Source of the DNA: Bin55 sp963667455 | GTDB lineage: Bacteria > Pseudomonadota > Gammaproteobacteria > Pseudomonadales > Azotimanducaceae | DNA length: 64,000 bases | Direction: 5' to 3' | Assembly: GCA_963667455.2 (NCBI GenBank) | Contig: CAXXFR010000014.1 | Location: forward strand, 1 to 64,000 | In this document: one piece after another, positions 1 to 8,327 of the stretch | Layout: every line of letters begins with the position of its first letter | How positions within the stretch are numbered: the first letter of the stretch is position 1 | Program-made: the position numbers and the translations under genes | Notes under the pieces: model-generated | Databases searched by the model: none | What the model saw: the letters and a program-made list of their open reading frames with translations, nothing else | What the model was told of the DNA's origin: nothing

Positions 1-222
1 GTCATGCTGGCGAGGACCACCATTCCTGAAGCACCTTGGTACGTCGTCGACGGCGATGTGAAGCCTCTCGCCCGACTGAACTGCATCAGCCATCTTCTCA
101 GCATGTTTCCCTACGAGAAGGCTGAGCCGAAAAGGCTCGTGCTACCTCCTCGACCTACAGACGACTCTTATGTTCGACCTCCGTTCGAGTCGCAAAACGT
201 CATACCGGAGATTTATTCCTGA
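1..222 (+). CDS. Polyphosphate kinase 2 family protein, C-terminal end (partial)
   Basis: The reading frame is open from the left edge and stops at 220-222, so only the last 73 or so codons are visible. The segment APWYVVDGDVKPLARLNCI followed by SHLLSMFPYE is the characteristic C-terminal helix region of PPK2 enzymes, where substrate-binding residues are followed by a conserved 'ARLN.I.hLL' stretch. PPK2 enzymes transfer phosphate between polyphosphate and nucleoside mono- or diphosphates in the cytoplasm. The ATG at 4 is an internal methionine, not the start. The subclass (ADP- or AMP-phosphorylating) cannot be judged without the P-loop region, which lies outside the window. Family call fairly sure. 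Confidence 0.8.
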   Translation, partial: VMLARTTIPEAPWYVVDGDVKPLARLNCISHLLSMFPYEKAEPKRLVLPPRPTDDSYVRPPFESQNVIPEIYS

Positions 223-284
223 TTGCCACTCGTCCTTCGAGCCACTTCCAACACACCTGTTAGCAGCGGAACAGTAGTCGCTAC

Positions 285-755
285 ATGGTGGACACTGTCT
301 CAATCGAGAAACGCCGCGAGATCATGCAGCGAATTCGGAGCACAAACTCCAAGCCCGAGCTGCTCGTACGCTCTTTCCTGCACAAGAAGGGGTTCCGGTT
401 CCGACTGCATGCCAAAGGACTTCCCGGTCGCCCCGACATTGTGCTCCCCCGCTATCGCACAGTGATTTTTGTTCACGGCTGTTTCTGGCATCGCCACGAG
501 GGCTGTCGCTACTCATCAACACCAAAGTCAAATGTCGAGTTTTGGCAAGAGAAATTCGACCGCAATGTAGAGCGAGACCGACGAGACCGAGAGCAACTAC
601 AACAAGCCGGCTACACCGTAATTGTGGTGTGGGAATGTGAACTGAAAACACCGGACGTTCTCGACAGACTCTTCGAGACTCTCGACCAGCGCCGACGTGA
701 TTTCCATCTGGCCTCCAGCGTGTCTTCCCCAACGAACCAAGGCGATCAGAAATGA
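285..755 (+). CDS. vsr: Very short patch repair (Vsr) endonuclease
   Basis: 156 codons, the usual Vsr length. The start of the domain (KRREIMQRIRSTNSKPELLVR), the central GRPDIVLPRYRTVIFVHGCFWHRH segment and the later WECEL segment are diagnostic of the family. The Asp of GRPD is the catalytic metal ligand, and the HGCFWHRH..C stretch carries the structural zinc ligands. Vsr nicks 5' of T:G mismatches made by deamination of 5-methylcytosine and normally sits beside a Dcm-type cytosine-C5 methylase. No such methylase is visible within the window, so this copy is an orphan or its partner is to the left or elsewhere. It lies about 60 bp after the polyphosphate kinase on the same strand. Confidence 0.92.
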   Translation: MVDTVSIEKRREIMQRIRSTNSKPELLVRSFLHKKGFRFRLHAKGLPGRPDIVLPRYRTVIFVHGCFWHRHEGCRYSSTPKSNVEFWQEKFDRNVERDRRDREQLQQAGYTVIVVWECELKTPDVLDRLFETLDQRRRDFHLASSVSSPTNQGDQK

Positions 756-909
756 GTTCGCTTCGTCGAGACAACTTGTTAGGCGGACTCGCTTGAACGG
801 TGCTTGAAGGAAGCTGGAATCGTCAAATTGCTAAAATTGGATTTAGATGAGGCGAACTCAGCTAGCGAGTTGCGAGATCTCGTCGACTCTGGGGTCAGGA
901 AATAGCCGT

Positions 910-1833
910 ATGAAATTTGGGGTGCAGGTCAACTGCTACCGTACCACCTGGGATGCAATTCGAACATCCATCGACACCATGGAAGCCGGTACTTGGGACA
1001 GTATTTGGTTTGCAGATCACTTTCTTCCCCCACCCGGTCGAAGACAAGACGAACCCTACACAGCATTCGAAGGCTACACACTGATCGCTGTTGCGGCAGG
1101 TATGACGCAACGAATTCGATTCGGCCACTTGGTGTTGGGCAACACCTACCGAAATCCTGCCCTGCTTGCCAAGATGTCCACCACGCTTGATCAAGCATCG
1201 GAAGGCCGGTTCACACTAGCTCTGGGAGCGGCATGGTTCAAACGTGAGCATGAAGCGTACGGCTGGAATTTTCCTTCCATGAAGGAGCGCCAAGATCGGT
1301 TTCAGGAAGCCTGTGAACTGATTCGATTGCTATTCACCTCGGAAGAACCCGTTGACTACCAAGGAAAGTACTACAACCTCGATCAGGCGCCGATGTCGCC
1401 AGGGTGCTATCAGAAGCCTCACACTCCCATCATGGTGGGAGGAACCGGCGAGAAAAGAACTCTTCGGACTCTCGCAATGTTTGGCGACATCATGAACATG
1501 GACGGATGGGCCGGCCAAGGTATGTCCATGGAAGTCTACAAGCACAAAGTGGGCGTATTGGAGAAACACTGCAAGGACGTTGGGCGCGACCCCGATGAGA
1601 TTCAGAAGACTTTACTGATGCCCTTGCTGATCACCGAAGACAAGGACGCGATCGAACGCTTTCAACGCGGATTGGGTCGAGGTTCCATGGCTGGACCTCG
1701 AAATTTCGTCATCGATCGCATCGGAGAATTCGAAAAAGAAGGGGTCTCGGAAATCATGTTTGGAGGGATCCAAACAGGAGATGTCGAGGCCTACCAGCGT
1801 GTGGAAGAGGAAATTCTCTCAGCCTTCCACTAG
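910..1833 (+). CDS. LLM class flavin-dependent oxidoreductase (F420-type)
   Basis: 307 residues starting at ATG 910 with MKFGVQ, the typical beginning of luciferase-like monooxygenase barrels. An in-frame ATG at 847 would add 21 residues that do not look like the family. Family landmarks are the WFADHF segment near residue 40, the FGHLVLGNTYRNPALLAKM stretch near 80 and the LGAAWFKREHEAYGW stretch near 105. These are common in F420-dependent LLM enzymes (TIGR03560-like), but FMN use cannot be excluded. The substrate is unknown. The downstream D-aminoacylase-type gene begins 60 bp later on the same strand, suggesting a joint catabolic role. Confidence 0.85.
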   Translation: MKFGVQVNCYRTTWDAIRTSIDTMEAGTWDSIWFADHFLPPPGRRQDEPYTAFEGYTLIAVAAGMTQRIRFGHLVLGNTYRNPALLAKMSTTLDQASEGRFTLALGAAWFKREHEAYGWNFPSMKERQDRFQEACELIRLLFTSEEPVDYQGKYYNLDQAPMSPGCYQKPHTPIMVGGTGEKRTLRTLAMFGDIMNMDGWAGQGMSMEVYKHKVGVLEKHCKDVGRDPDEIQKTLLMPLLITEDKDAIERFQRGLGRGSMAGPRNFVIDRIGEFEKEGVSEIMFGGIQTGDVEAYQRVEEEILSAFH

Positions 1834-1893
1834 CTAACACTACAGGGGCTAGTTGAGTCCCAACGTTGTGCGACGAGCACAAAGGAGATAAAG

Positions 1894-3534
1894 ATGTCAC
1901 ACGATATCGTGATACGAGGCGGAGAGCTAGTTGATGGAATGGGCAACGACCCAGTCCAAGGTGATCTCGCCATCGATGATGGAGTGATTAGTCAGGTCGG
2001 CAAGGTCGACGGTGGCGGCACTCGAGAAATCGACGCTGCCGGATTGGCTGTCACACCAGGATTTGTTGATCTGCATACACACTTGGATGCGCAAATCGGT
2101 TGGGATCCCTTCATGACGCCGGTGAGCTGGCATGGAGTTACCACCGCCCTGATGGGCAACTGCGGAGTTACTTTCGCTCCCTGCAAGCCGACAGATCAAG
2201 AGCTGCTGGCTGGCATGATGGAAACTGTCGAAGACATTCCAAAACATGCGATCCTAACGGGGCTGCCATGGGACTGGGAAGACTACGGCGGTTACCTCGA
2301 TGCAATCGAGCGATTGGAACCAGCGGTCAACGTCTGTGGAATGGTGGGACATTGCGCTGTTCGCTTCTACGTAATGGGAGAACGGGCAGTTGAAGAGCAG
2401 GCAACCCCGGAAGAGTTGAAGGAAATGGCAAAAGTCGTCGGACACTCGCTGGACCGAGGAGCCATTGGATTCTCAACGAACCGCTATCCGCCCCACAAGC
2501 TTCCAGATGGGCGTTCCATTCCGGGTACCTTTGCTGATCCGAAGGAACTCGTCGAGATCGCCAAGGAAGTCGGTCCTCGCAATGGGCTAATGCAAGCGGT
2601 TGGAGCTGACTTCAATGTTCTGCGCCAGATTTCGGACACAACCCAAGGACGTGTTCTATTCAGCTACGGAACCGGTCCACAGAAAGGTTCTGGTCGAGCT
2701 GCTGCAGACCGGCTAGCCGAACTTTGCAAAGGCCGCGACATCACTGCAATCACGCAGGTCCGCGGATCCGGCTTTATGTTTGGTTTGCAATCCAATCTGC
2801 CGATGGGCGGAGAGACTTGGAACAAGCTGCGAGCCATGGACTTTGAAGGTCGATTGAAGGCCATCAACAATCCTGACACCTATGCCAAGCTAGTCGAAGA
2901 AGGCAAGAACGCCGAACGTCGCTTCCCGATGAACAATGTGTTCTGGCTGGGAACCGGAGAGTCTCCAGACTACACTTCGTCTCCCGAAGAGAACATCGGG
3001 GCTCTCGCTGAAGCGGCTAACGAACATTGGGTTGAAACGTTCCTGCGTTTGTCCAAGGAAAGCGATGGAAGAGGTCTGTTCAACCTTCGCATGTTCAATC
3101 AAAGCCTCGATGAGCTGGGTGACCTATTCAAGAGCGAATACTGCCACCCAAGCCTTGGCGACGCTGGTGCTCACGTATCCCAGATCATGGATGCGGGTTG
3201 GGCAAGTTTCACCCTAGCCTACTGGGTACGCGAATCCGGACTCTATTCATTGAGCGAAGGAGTTCGCCGTCTGACTTCTGCACCGGCAAGAGTCCTTGGT
3301 CTGAATGATCGCGGAGCTCTAAAGGTTGGCATGAAGGCCGATGTCAATGTTCTTGATCCCGAGCGAGTTGCCGAGCGACAGCCCGAGCTCGTTCACGACT
3401 TCCCCGGTGGTGCCCCGCGCTACATTCAGAAGTCCTTGGGCTACAAGACGACAATCGTCAACGGCGAAGTCACGCTGGAAGATGGCGAGCACACTGGCAC
3501 ACGTCCCGGTACGGTGCTCCGACTCAATAGCTAA
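1894..3534 (+). CDS. N-acyl-D-amino-acid deacylase-type amidohydrolase
   Basis: 546 residues, the length of the D-aminoacylase/amidohydrolase family 3 proteins. A strong ribosome site, AAAGGAG, lies about 7 bases before ATG 1894. The metal-site motif is GFVDLHTHLD (residues about 55-64). It is followed by the family hallmark MGNCGVTFAP near residue 88, later GHCAVR and AIGFSTNRY, and near the C terminus SLGDAGAHVSQIMDAG, whose Asp is the usual metal ligand. These zinc enzymes hydrolyse N-acyl-D-amino acids or related cyclic amides in the cytoplasm. The exact substrate is not deducible. A hairpin follows the stop and probably ends the LLM-amidohydrolase transcript. Confidence 0.85.
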   Translation: MSHDIVIRGGELVDGMGNDPVQGDLAIDDGVISQVGKVDGGGTREIDAAGLAVTPGFVDLHTHLDAQIGWDPFMTPVSWHGVTTALMGNCGVTFAPCKPTDQELLAGMMETVEDIPKHAILTGLPWDWEDYGGYLDAIERLEPAVNVCGMVGHCAVRFYVMGERAVEEQATPEELKEMAKVVGHSLDRGAIGFSTNRYPPHKLPDGRSIPGTFADPKELVEIAKEVGPRNGLMQAVGADFNVLRQISDTTQGRVLFSYGTGPQKGSGRAAADRLAELCKGRDITAITQVRGSGFMFGLQSNLPMGGETWNKLRAMDFEGRLKAINNPDTYAKLVEEGKNAERRFPMNNVFWLGTGESPDYTSSPEENIGALAEAANEHWVETFLRLSKESDGRGLFNLRMFNQSLDELGDLFKSEYCHPSLGDAGAHVSQIMDAGWASFTLAYWVRESGLYSLSEGVRRLTSAPARVLGLNDRGALKVGMKADVNVLDPERVAERQPELVHDFPGGAPRYIQKSLGYKTTIVNGEVTLEDGEHTGTRPGTVLRLNS

Positions 3535-3544
3535 CAGCTAGTCT

Positions 3545-3574
3545 GCCGACGACTCGCTCGGTCGGGTCGTCGGC
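3545..3574 (+). terminator. Hairpin after the amidohydrolase gene
   Basis: A 12-base-pair stem (3545-3556 with 3563-3574, one T-G wobble) closes a six-base loop, 10 bases after the amidohydrolase stop. The following run, TTCTACCTT, is only weakly T-rich, so termination may be partial. No other function is suggested. Confidence 0.55.
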
Positions 3575-3638
3575 TTCTACCTTCCGCCTTCTTGCAACAC
3601 TAATGCTGTTGCATGTGACGGAAGTATGTGCATGTGAA

Positions 3639-4743
3639 ATGCAAATGGATCTCACACAATCTCGCCAAGTCGGTTCTAGCCGGCTACATGTAAATCCGTT
3701 TGGGTTCGGTGGGGGAACTATTGGCAGTCCCTTGGTCACCACGGCCGACGCATTCGATACTGTTTCGGCTGCTTGGGATGCTGGCGTTCGATTCTTCGAC
3801 ACCGCACCTTGGTACGGAATTGGTCGCTCTGAACGTAGATTGGGAATGGCACTTGGCGATCTCAACCACCGAGACGAATTCGAGATCAACACCAAGGTTG
3901 GAAAGTCGATTGTTCCCGAACCCAATCGGGACGAATCCAACAAGACGTTTTGTGCAGACGGAAGTGTTCGCCACTCCTCGAGACGCAATTACAGGATTCA
4001 GGATTCGATTCGAATACACAGCAGAAGCGTTTCGTAGCCAACACCACGAGTCTTTGCAACGACTAGGACTTGCTCGTGTGAACAGTCTGACGATCCACGA
4101 CATCGACTTTGGCTACCACAACGCCGATCAGATCGAAGAACATCTGCACCAACTCGACCGTTCCGGCGGTGGTGGAGCAGAACGGCTTGAAGATCTCCGT
4201 AAACGGGGATTGATTGATGCGATTGGGTGCGGATGTAATCTCGAGGCTCGCAACGCACACAGTTGGGACGACGATGCACATGAAAAACTGTGCGAGCGCA
4301 TCGCAGACCTGGTGGACCTCGACTTCTTTGTCGTAGCAGGTGCATACACTCTCTTGGAAACTCGTGCTCTACGTCGGATAATCCCCATGTGTCGCGAACG
4401 CGGAATCGGTATTGTTGCCGCAACGCCGTTTGCCGGAGGTTGGCTCGCGGACCCCGAACGTGCTACCACCTACATGTATGGAAGTGCAAGCGACACGATT
4501 CGCGGCAAGACCAAGAGAATTCAGCGAGTCTGCAAGCAGTACGACGTACCGCTTCCTGCCGCTGCGTTGCAGTTTCAGTTGGCGTGCCCGCTCGTTGCAG
4601 CAGTAATTCCGGGCGCAAAGTCCCCTGAAGAGGTAACTGGGAACTACAGGCTTGCCAATCAGGAGATTCCTGATTCATTTTGGAGTGATCTAAAGCGTCT
4701 TCGACTGCTAGATCCCAATGCCGATGTTCCCAACCAAGCCTAA
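3639..4743 (+). pseudogene. Aldo/keto reductase, interrupted by a one-base frameshift
   Basis: Two overlapping frames encode the two parts of one aldo/keto reductase of the D-threo-aldose 1-dehydrogenase type. The N-terminal frame (from ATG 3639 or 3645) contains GFGGGTIGSP, then the catalytic-region FFDTAPWYGIGRSERRLG and KVGKS. The C-terminal frame contains SLQRLGLARVNSLTIHD, GIVAATPFAGGWLA and a final VAAVIPGAKSPEEV. Removing one T from the run of four at 3948-3951 joins NKTF directly to VQTEVF with no other change. The full product would be about 367 residues, normal for the family. The break may be a real inactivating mutation or a homopolymer error in the assembly. The folE start follows 31 bp after the stop. 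Confidence 0.8.
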
Positions 4744-4774
4744 TACTGTCTTGATTTCCAAGGAATCCCCGTAA

Positions 4775-5329
4775 ATGTCAATATCTTCCGTTGAATCGCT
4801 GTACAAGGAACTCATCGAGTTCGTTGGGGAGGACTCCGATCGAGAGGGCTTGGTCGATACTCCTCGTCGAGCTGCCAACGCGATTAGATTCCTGACGAAG
4901 GGCTATGGAGAGACATTGGAAGACATCGTCAACAATGCTCTATTCCAGTCGGAAATCGACGAAATCATCATTGTCAAAGACATCGAACTGTACTCATTGT
5001 GCGAACACCACATCCTGCCATTCATCGGCAAATGTCACGTTGGCTATCTTCCCAATGGCAAAGTCATGGGGCTATCCAAGATCGCTCGTATCGTTGACAT
5101 GTACGCTCGTCGACTGCAGATCCAGGAGCGGTTAACTCACTCAGTTGCGCAAGCTATTCTTGAAGTGACCGACGCTCGAGGAGTCGGAGTGCTCGTTGAA
5201 GCACAGCACCTCTGTATGCAGATGCGGGGTGTAGAAAAGCAACACTCAAGCATGAAGACTTCTGTCTTGCTCGGATCGTTTCGCGACGACCCAGCGACCA
5301 GAGCCGAGTTCCTTCAATTGATTGGCTAG
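4775..5329 (+). CDS. folE: GTP cyclohydrolase I
   Basis: 184 residues, normal length. The signature LYSLCEHHILPFIGKCHVGYLP (residues about 68-90) holds the zinc-binding Cys and His, and LSKIARIVDMYARRLQIQERLT is the second signature. LCMQMRGVEKQHSSMKTS near the C terminus gives the remaining zinc cysteine. The enzyme converts GTP to 7,8-dihydroneopterin triphosphate, the first step of folate and tetrahydropterin synthesis. A pterin-dependent phenylalanine hydroxylase lies at 18.2-19.1 kb, so the pterin product may have two uses in this cell. The next gene starts 12 bp downstream, suggesting cotranscription. Confidence 0.95.
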   Translation: MSISSVESLYKELIEFVGEDSDREGLVDTPRRAANAIRFLTKGYGETLEDIVNNALFQSEIDEIIIVKDIELYSLCEHHILPFIGKCHVGYLPNGKVMGLSKIARIVDMYARRLQIQERLTHSVAQAILEVTDARGVGVLVEAQHLCMQMRGVEKQHSSMKTSVLLGSFRDDPATRAEFLQLIG

Positions 5330-5341
5330 CTCGATTCCACC

Positions 5342-6124
5342 ATGCCACAAACAGTTCGAATCGCCCACACATCCGACGTCCACTTGGACGGCAATGCAAG
5401 TTCACAGCCAGCGAACGGCTATCGCAATGTTGCGGAAGCAGCGTTTGCACATGTGGTCAGAGCGGTCCGAGAGGAAGCATGCGACCTCTTTCTCGTTGTA
5501 GGCGACCTTTTCGACCACGCTCGCATCTTGGATCATGACATCGATTTTGTATGCACACAGTTTGAACAGCTCGACTGTCCAATCGTCGTCATACCCGGAA
5601 ACCACGATGTGCACGACGAACGTTCTGTTTGGAAGCGATTCGATAGCTCCAACCTGGATTCTGATGTACATCTTTTCCTTGACGAGGAAGGAATGAGCCT
5701 GTGCCTGCCTCAGCTCGATGTGTCGTTGTGGGGACGAGCGATGACGGAACACACACCAGAGAATAAGCCTCTCGAGTCGATTCCTTCGCAACCTGAGACT
5801 AAGTGGAACATTGGGTTGGCTCATGGTCAGGTTGTTCAGAACGCGACGGAATACATCTCGTCGACGATTTCCGAAGACGAAATCGCACAGTCTGGATTCG
5901 ACTACTTGGCACTTGGCCACGTTCATGTGTGGGAGGAATACCGCCTGGGCAATACCCTCGCCTGCTATCCGGGTTCTCCCGTCAAGGCGTTCGCGACAGC
6001 ACGTGGCGGCTTCTTCGCTATTGCAACGTTGTCAAGTGATGGTGTTTCGCTGGAAAAGATTGAAGTACCAGCTCCCGAGAACCAACCCAAGCAACACCAC
6101 TTCCATTTCGTGCCGGGAGTCTAA
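5342..6124 (+). CDS. SbcD-like metallophosphoesterase
   Basis: 260 residues with the calcineurin-type phosphoesterase motifs in order: HTSDVHLDG (residues about 8-16), VVGDLFDHA, IPGNHDVHD, LAHGQVV and LGHVHVWEE. These supply the Asp, His and Asn ligands of a two-metal centre. The order and the final CYPGSP segment are those of the DNA-repair exonuclease SbcD/Mre11 family. The protein is shorter than SbcD (about 400), lacking the capping domain. No SbcC-like ATPase partner is present. It follows folE by 12 bp. A phosphodiesterase or nuclease acting alone is the safest description. Confidence 0.82.
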   Translation: MPQTVRIAHTSDVHLDGNASSQPANGYRNVAEAAFAHVVRAVREEACDLFLVVGDLFDHARILDHDIDFVCTQFEQLDCPIVVIPGNHDVHDERSVWKRFDSSNLDSDVHLFLDEEGMSLCLPQLDVSLWGRAMTEHTPENKPLESIPSQPETKWNIGLAHGQVVQNATEYISSTISEDEIAQSGFDYLALGHVHVWEEYRLGNTLACYPGSPVKAFATARGGFFAIATLSSDGVSLEKIEVPAPENQPKQHHFHFVPGV

Positions 6125-6159
6125 GGAGCCTAGCAAACGTCCTTTCAACCAGCTCTGAT

Positions 6160-7107
6160 TCAGACAAACGCTCGGAAGTCCTCGAACCGCTTCGCAAGTC
6201 GTTCCTGATCCGGCCAGTCCTCTTCGCGTTTCGGCCTTCGCAGGAGTTCCCCATTCAACTTCTTCAGGGCCTCGAGCTCAGAACCATCGTGTTGAACCAA
6301 CAGTTGTTCGGATACGTGAATTCGATAGTCGGGAGAGATTCCGATCAGATGTGCGTCGAACGCGGCATGGTGCGTTTTGGACAGCAACAATCCATTCTGA
6401 ACCATTGGCTGGCCGAGCTCATCGTCGCCGTCCGGAATGATGTGAGCTGCGTCAAGCAATCGTTCTTCGGGCAGTCCTGAATGTGCACATCGCTTCCCGT
6501 ATGCAACGAGCATGTCTTCCCGAAATAGCGACTGGTGCAACCGGAATTGCACTTCGCGAAGCGCATACTTACGCTCGATAAATTCAGTCGGTATGGTCAG
6601 TTCTTCTCTACCCATCATCGAGAAAGTTACGTTGACCGAAAGAGAGTTTGGATTCCAACTCGACAAGAACACCGGAAATATTGCTTGGTATCGGTTGGGA
6701 CCTACGCCCAGAAAATAGATCAAAGGCAGTTGCTTTTCCGCCGCACGGCGTAGAAGTTGATTGTCGCTGTGATCAGGGTCGCTACCCCTGAACGAGTACG
6801 CCACTGACTCAACGCTGTCAAAAGTGTCAGCTTTAACTCTGGTTTGATCCTCGTATCGTGTAACTCGTTGCTCCCGAGGAATGACCGTCTTGATTGATAG
6901 CATTTCTTCCATAGCCTTAGGTTTGAAAATGCCTTTGGCACGGGTCATCAAGTAGATCTGTTCTCTCTCAAACACGAAGGGTCCTAGGTCTGACTCGAGA
7001 CCTAGGTCTCTTTCTCCCAAAATTCCGTGTCGATCAACCAACCTCTGCAAGTGCGCGAATGACGCTTTGCGAATTCGCATGTCTCTGTTTGCGACTGTCG
7101 AATTCAT
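6160..7107 (-). CDS. HNH endonuclease (HNH_2 type)
   Basis: 315 residues. The C-terminal third contains the HNH_2 pattern: the lead-in YGKRCAHSGLPEERLLDAAHIIPDG, then QNGLLLSKTHHAAFDAHLIGI. The His pair of AAHI, the Asn of NGLLLS and the His pair of THHAAFD are the predicted metal and catalytic residues. The N-terminal two thirds (for example REQRVTRYEDQTRVK) resembles the accessory region of HNH restriction-like proteins and may recognise modified or specific DNA. It lies 83 bp downstream of the DUF4268 gene on the same strand, and the two could form a small restriction or defence module. No methylase is adjacent. Confidence 0.8.
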   Translation of the reverse strand: MNSTVANRDMRIRKASFAHLQRLVDRHGILGERDLGLESDLGPFVFEREQIYLMTRAKGIFKPKAMEEMLSIKTVIPREQRVTRYEDQTRVKADTFDSVESVAYSFRGSDPDHSDNQLLRRAAEKQLPLIYFLGVGPNRYQAIFPVFLSSWNPNSLSVNVTFSMMGREELTIPTEFIERKYALREVQFRLHQSLFREDMLVAYGKRCAHSGLPEERLLDAAHIIPDGDDELGQPMVQNGLLLSKTHHAAFDAHLIGISPDYRIHVSEQLLVQHDGSELEALKKLNGELLRRPKREEDWPDQERLAKRFEDFRAFV

Positions 7108-7190
7108 GTCAGAAGGTATCCGCGAATTGCACTGGGCTAGTCAGCAAAACAAAAACTTCATGCCTGTGCAAATTGGGGCGTACATACGGT

Positions 7191-8141
7191 TCACAATTGC
7201 TTTACACGCTCCGAGAACACTCGGTAGAACTTGTTCAAGTGCTCGGCTAACAATCGGTGTTGGCGGGCCCAGTCTGACTCGTTCTCTGGATCAGATTCGG
7301 CAAGATAGTAACTGACCCTACGGTCTCGAGCGCTCTCTTCTTGGTCCCCCCAGACTAGCTCGTAGCCCAACTCCTGTTGTATTCCAGCACGGTCTTCATC
7401 CAGCGCTGCGAGTCGCTCCTTCGCCGCTTCTCCAGAGATGTAAAGTTCCACACGCACCTGATTGTCTTTGTTGAGGGTTGTCCTTAGACTGAATCCGCCA
7501 CGTCCAATCGAGTAGATCATGTAATTCTGGGGTTGCGGTCTAAGATTTCCGCTAACAGGACCGTTCTGCTCATCTAGTTCGGCGAGGAGTCCTGACCAAT
7601 ACTCCCTTCTCTTAAGGTTTAGCGTTGAGTGCCGGTTACCCTCCATCGCTGATGATGCAGACCTCGACCAATCGTTTGGCATGGAGACGACACTAAATTT
7701 CGGTGCGATGGCGGAGTCTCCTATACGCCACAGTTGGATTTCCAATGCGAAGAATCGGAATTCTTCGTGAGTAATTCGGTTGAGCCAATCGACAGCTGCC
7801 CGATGTTCCTCACGAAAATTTCGGGCAAGCCAAATGACAGTGACTGCTTCGAGACCAGCGCCATAGGTCAACAGTTGACCAAGGTGTGAGTGGTCGGATG
7901 CGTTCAATTGATTCTCGATCAAGACGGTAGCTTTACTGCTGGAGTCGTTACAAACCAGATCGGCTCGAAAGGATCCCACGGTCTTTTCAATCGCTTCGAC
8001 AGCAAGTCCCATTCCAAGCGTCTCACCCAGTACATTGAGGTTGTCAGGCTGGGCTAGCCAAGGCGTGAATCCTCTGTCTTCACTCTCCCAAACTTGCCGA
8101 AGGTCAACTTGCTCCAAGTAACCCAGTTGTTGCTCAGTCAT
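7191..8141 (-). CDS. DUF4268 domain protein, nuclease-fold
   Basis: 316 residues from ATG 8141. Residues about 55-95 hold SFRADLVCNDSS followed by VLIENQLNASDHSHLG and LLTYGAGLEA. This is the hallmark of DUF4268 and related DUF91-like proteins, a PD-(D/E)xK-type nuclease fold in which the Asp of RADL and the ENQ are the active-site candidates. The C-terminal half is the DUF4268 domain proper, with a long charged helix region. Proteins of this family are frequent in restriction and defence islands, but their biochemical role is not established. It is the first gene of a probable two-gene unit with the HNH nuclease. Confidence 0.78.
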   Translation of the reverse strand: MTEQQLGYLEQVDLRQVWESEDRGFTPWLAQPDNLNVLGETLGMGLAVEAIEKTVGSFRADLVCNDSSSKATVLIENQLNASDHSHLGQLLTYGAGLEAVTVIWLARNFREEHRAAVDWLNRITHEEFRFFALEIQLWRIGDSAIAPKFSVVSMPNDWSRSASSAMEGNRHSTLNLKRREYWSGLLAELDEQNGPVSGNLRPQPQNYMIYSIGRGGFSLRTTLNKDNQVRVELYISGEAAKERLAALDEDRAGIQQELGYELVWGDQEESARDRRVSYYLAESDPENESDWARQHRLLAEHLNKFYRVFSERVKQL

Positions 8142-8327
8142 AAACTCCCGCCACCCAGTTCTTCACGACTCAAGCAATACCGCACAATTGATTCTCGGGC
8201 AATTTCGACCACTCAATTATCGTCATTGTCTGCCCCATTAGCATCCATGCCTCCTTGCCACTAAAATTCGCTCATTCACGAAACTCCTTGTTATCGCAAT
8301 TCGAAATTGAAAGCTACTCACAGTCCC

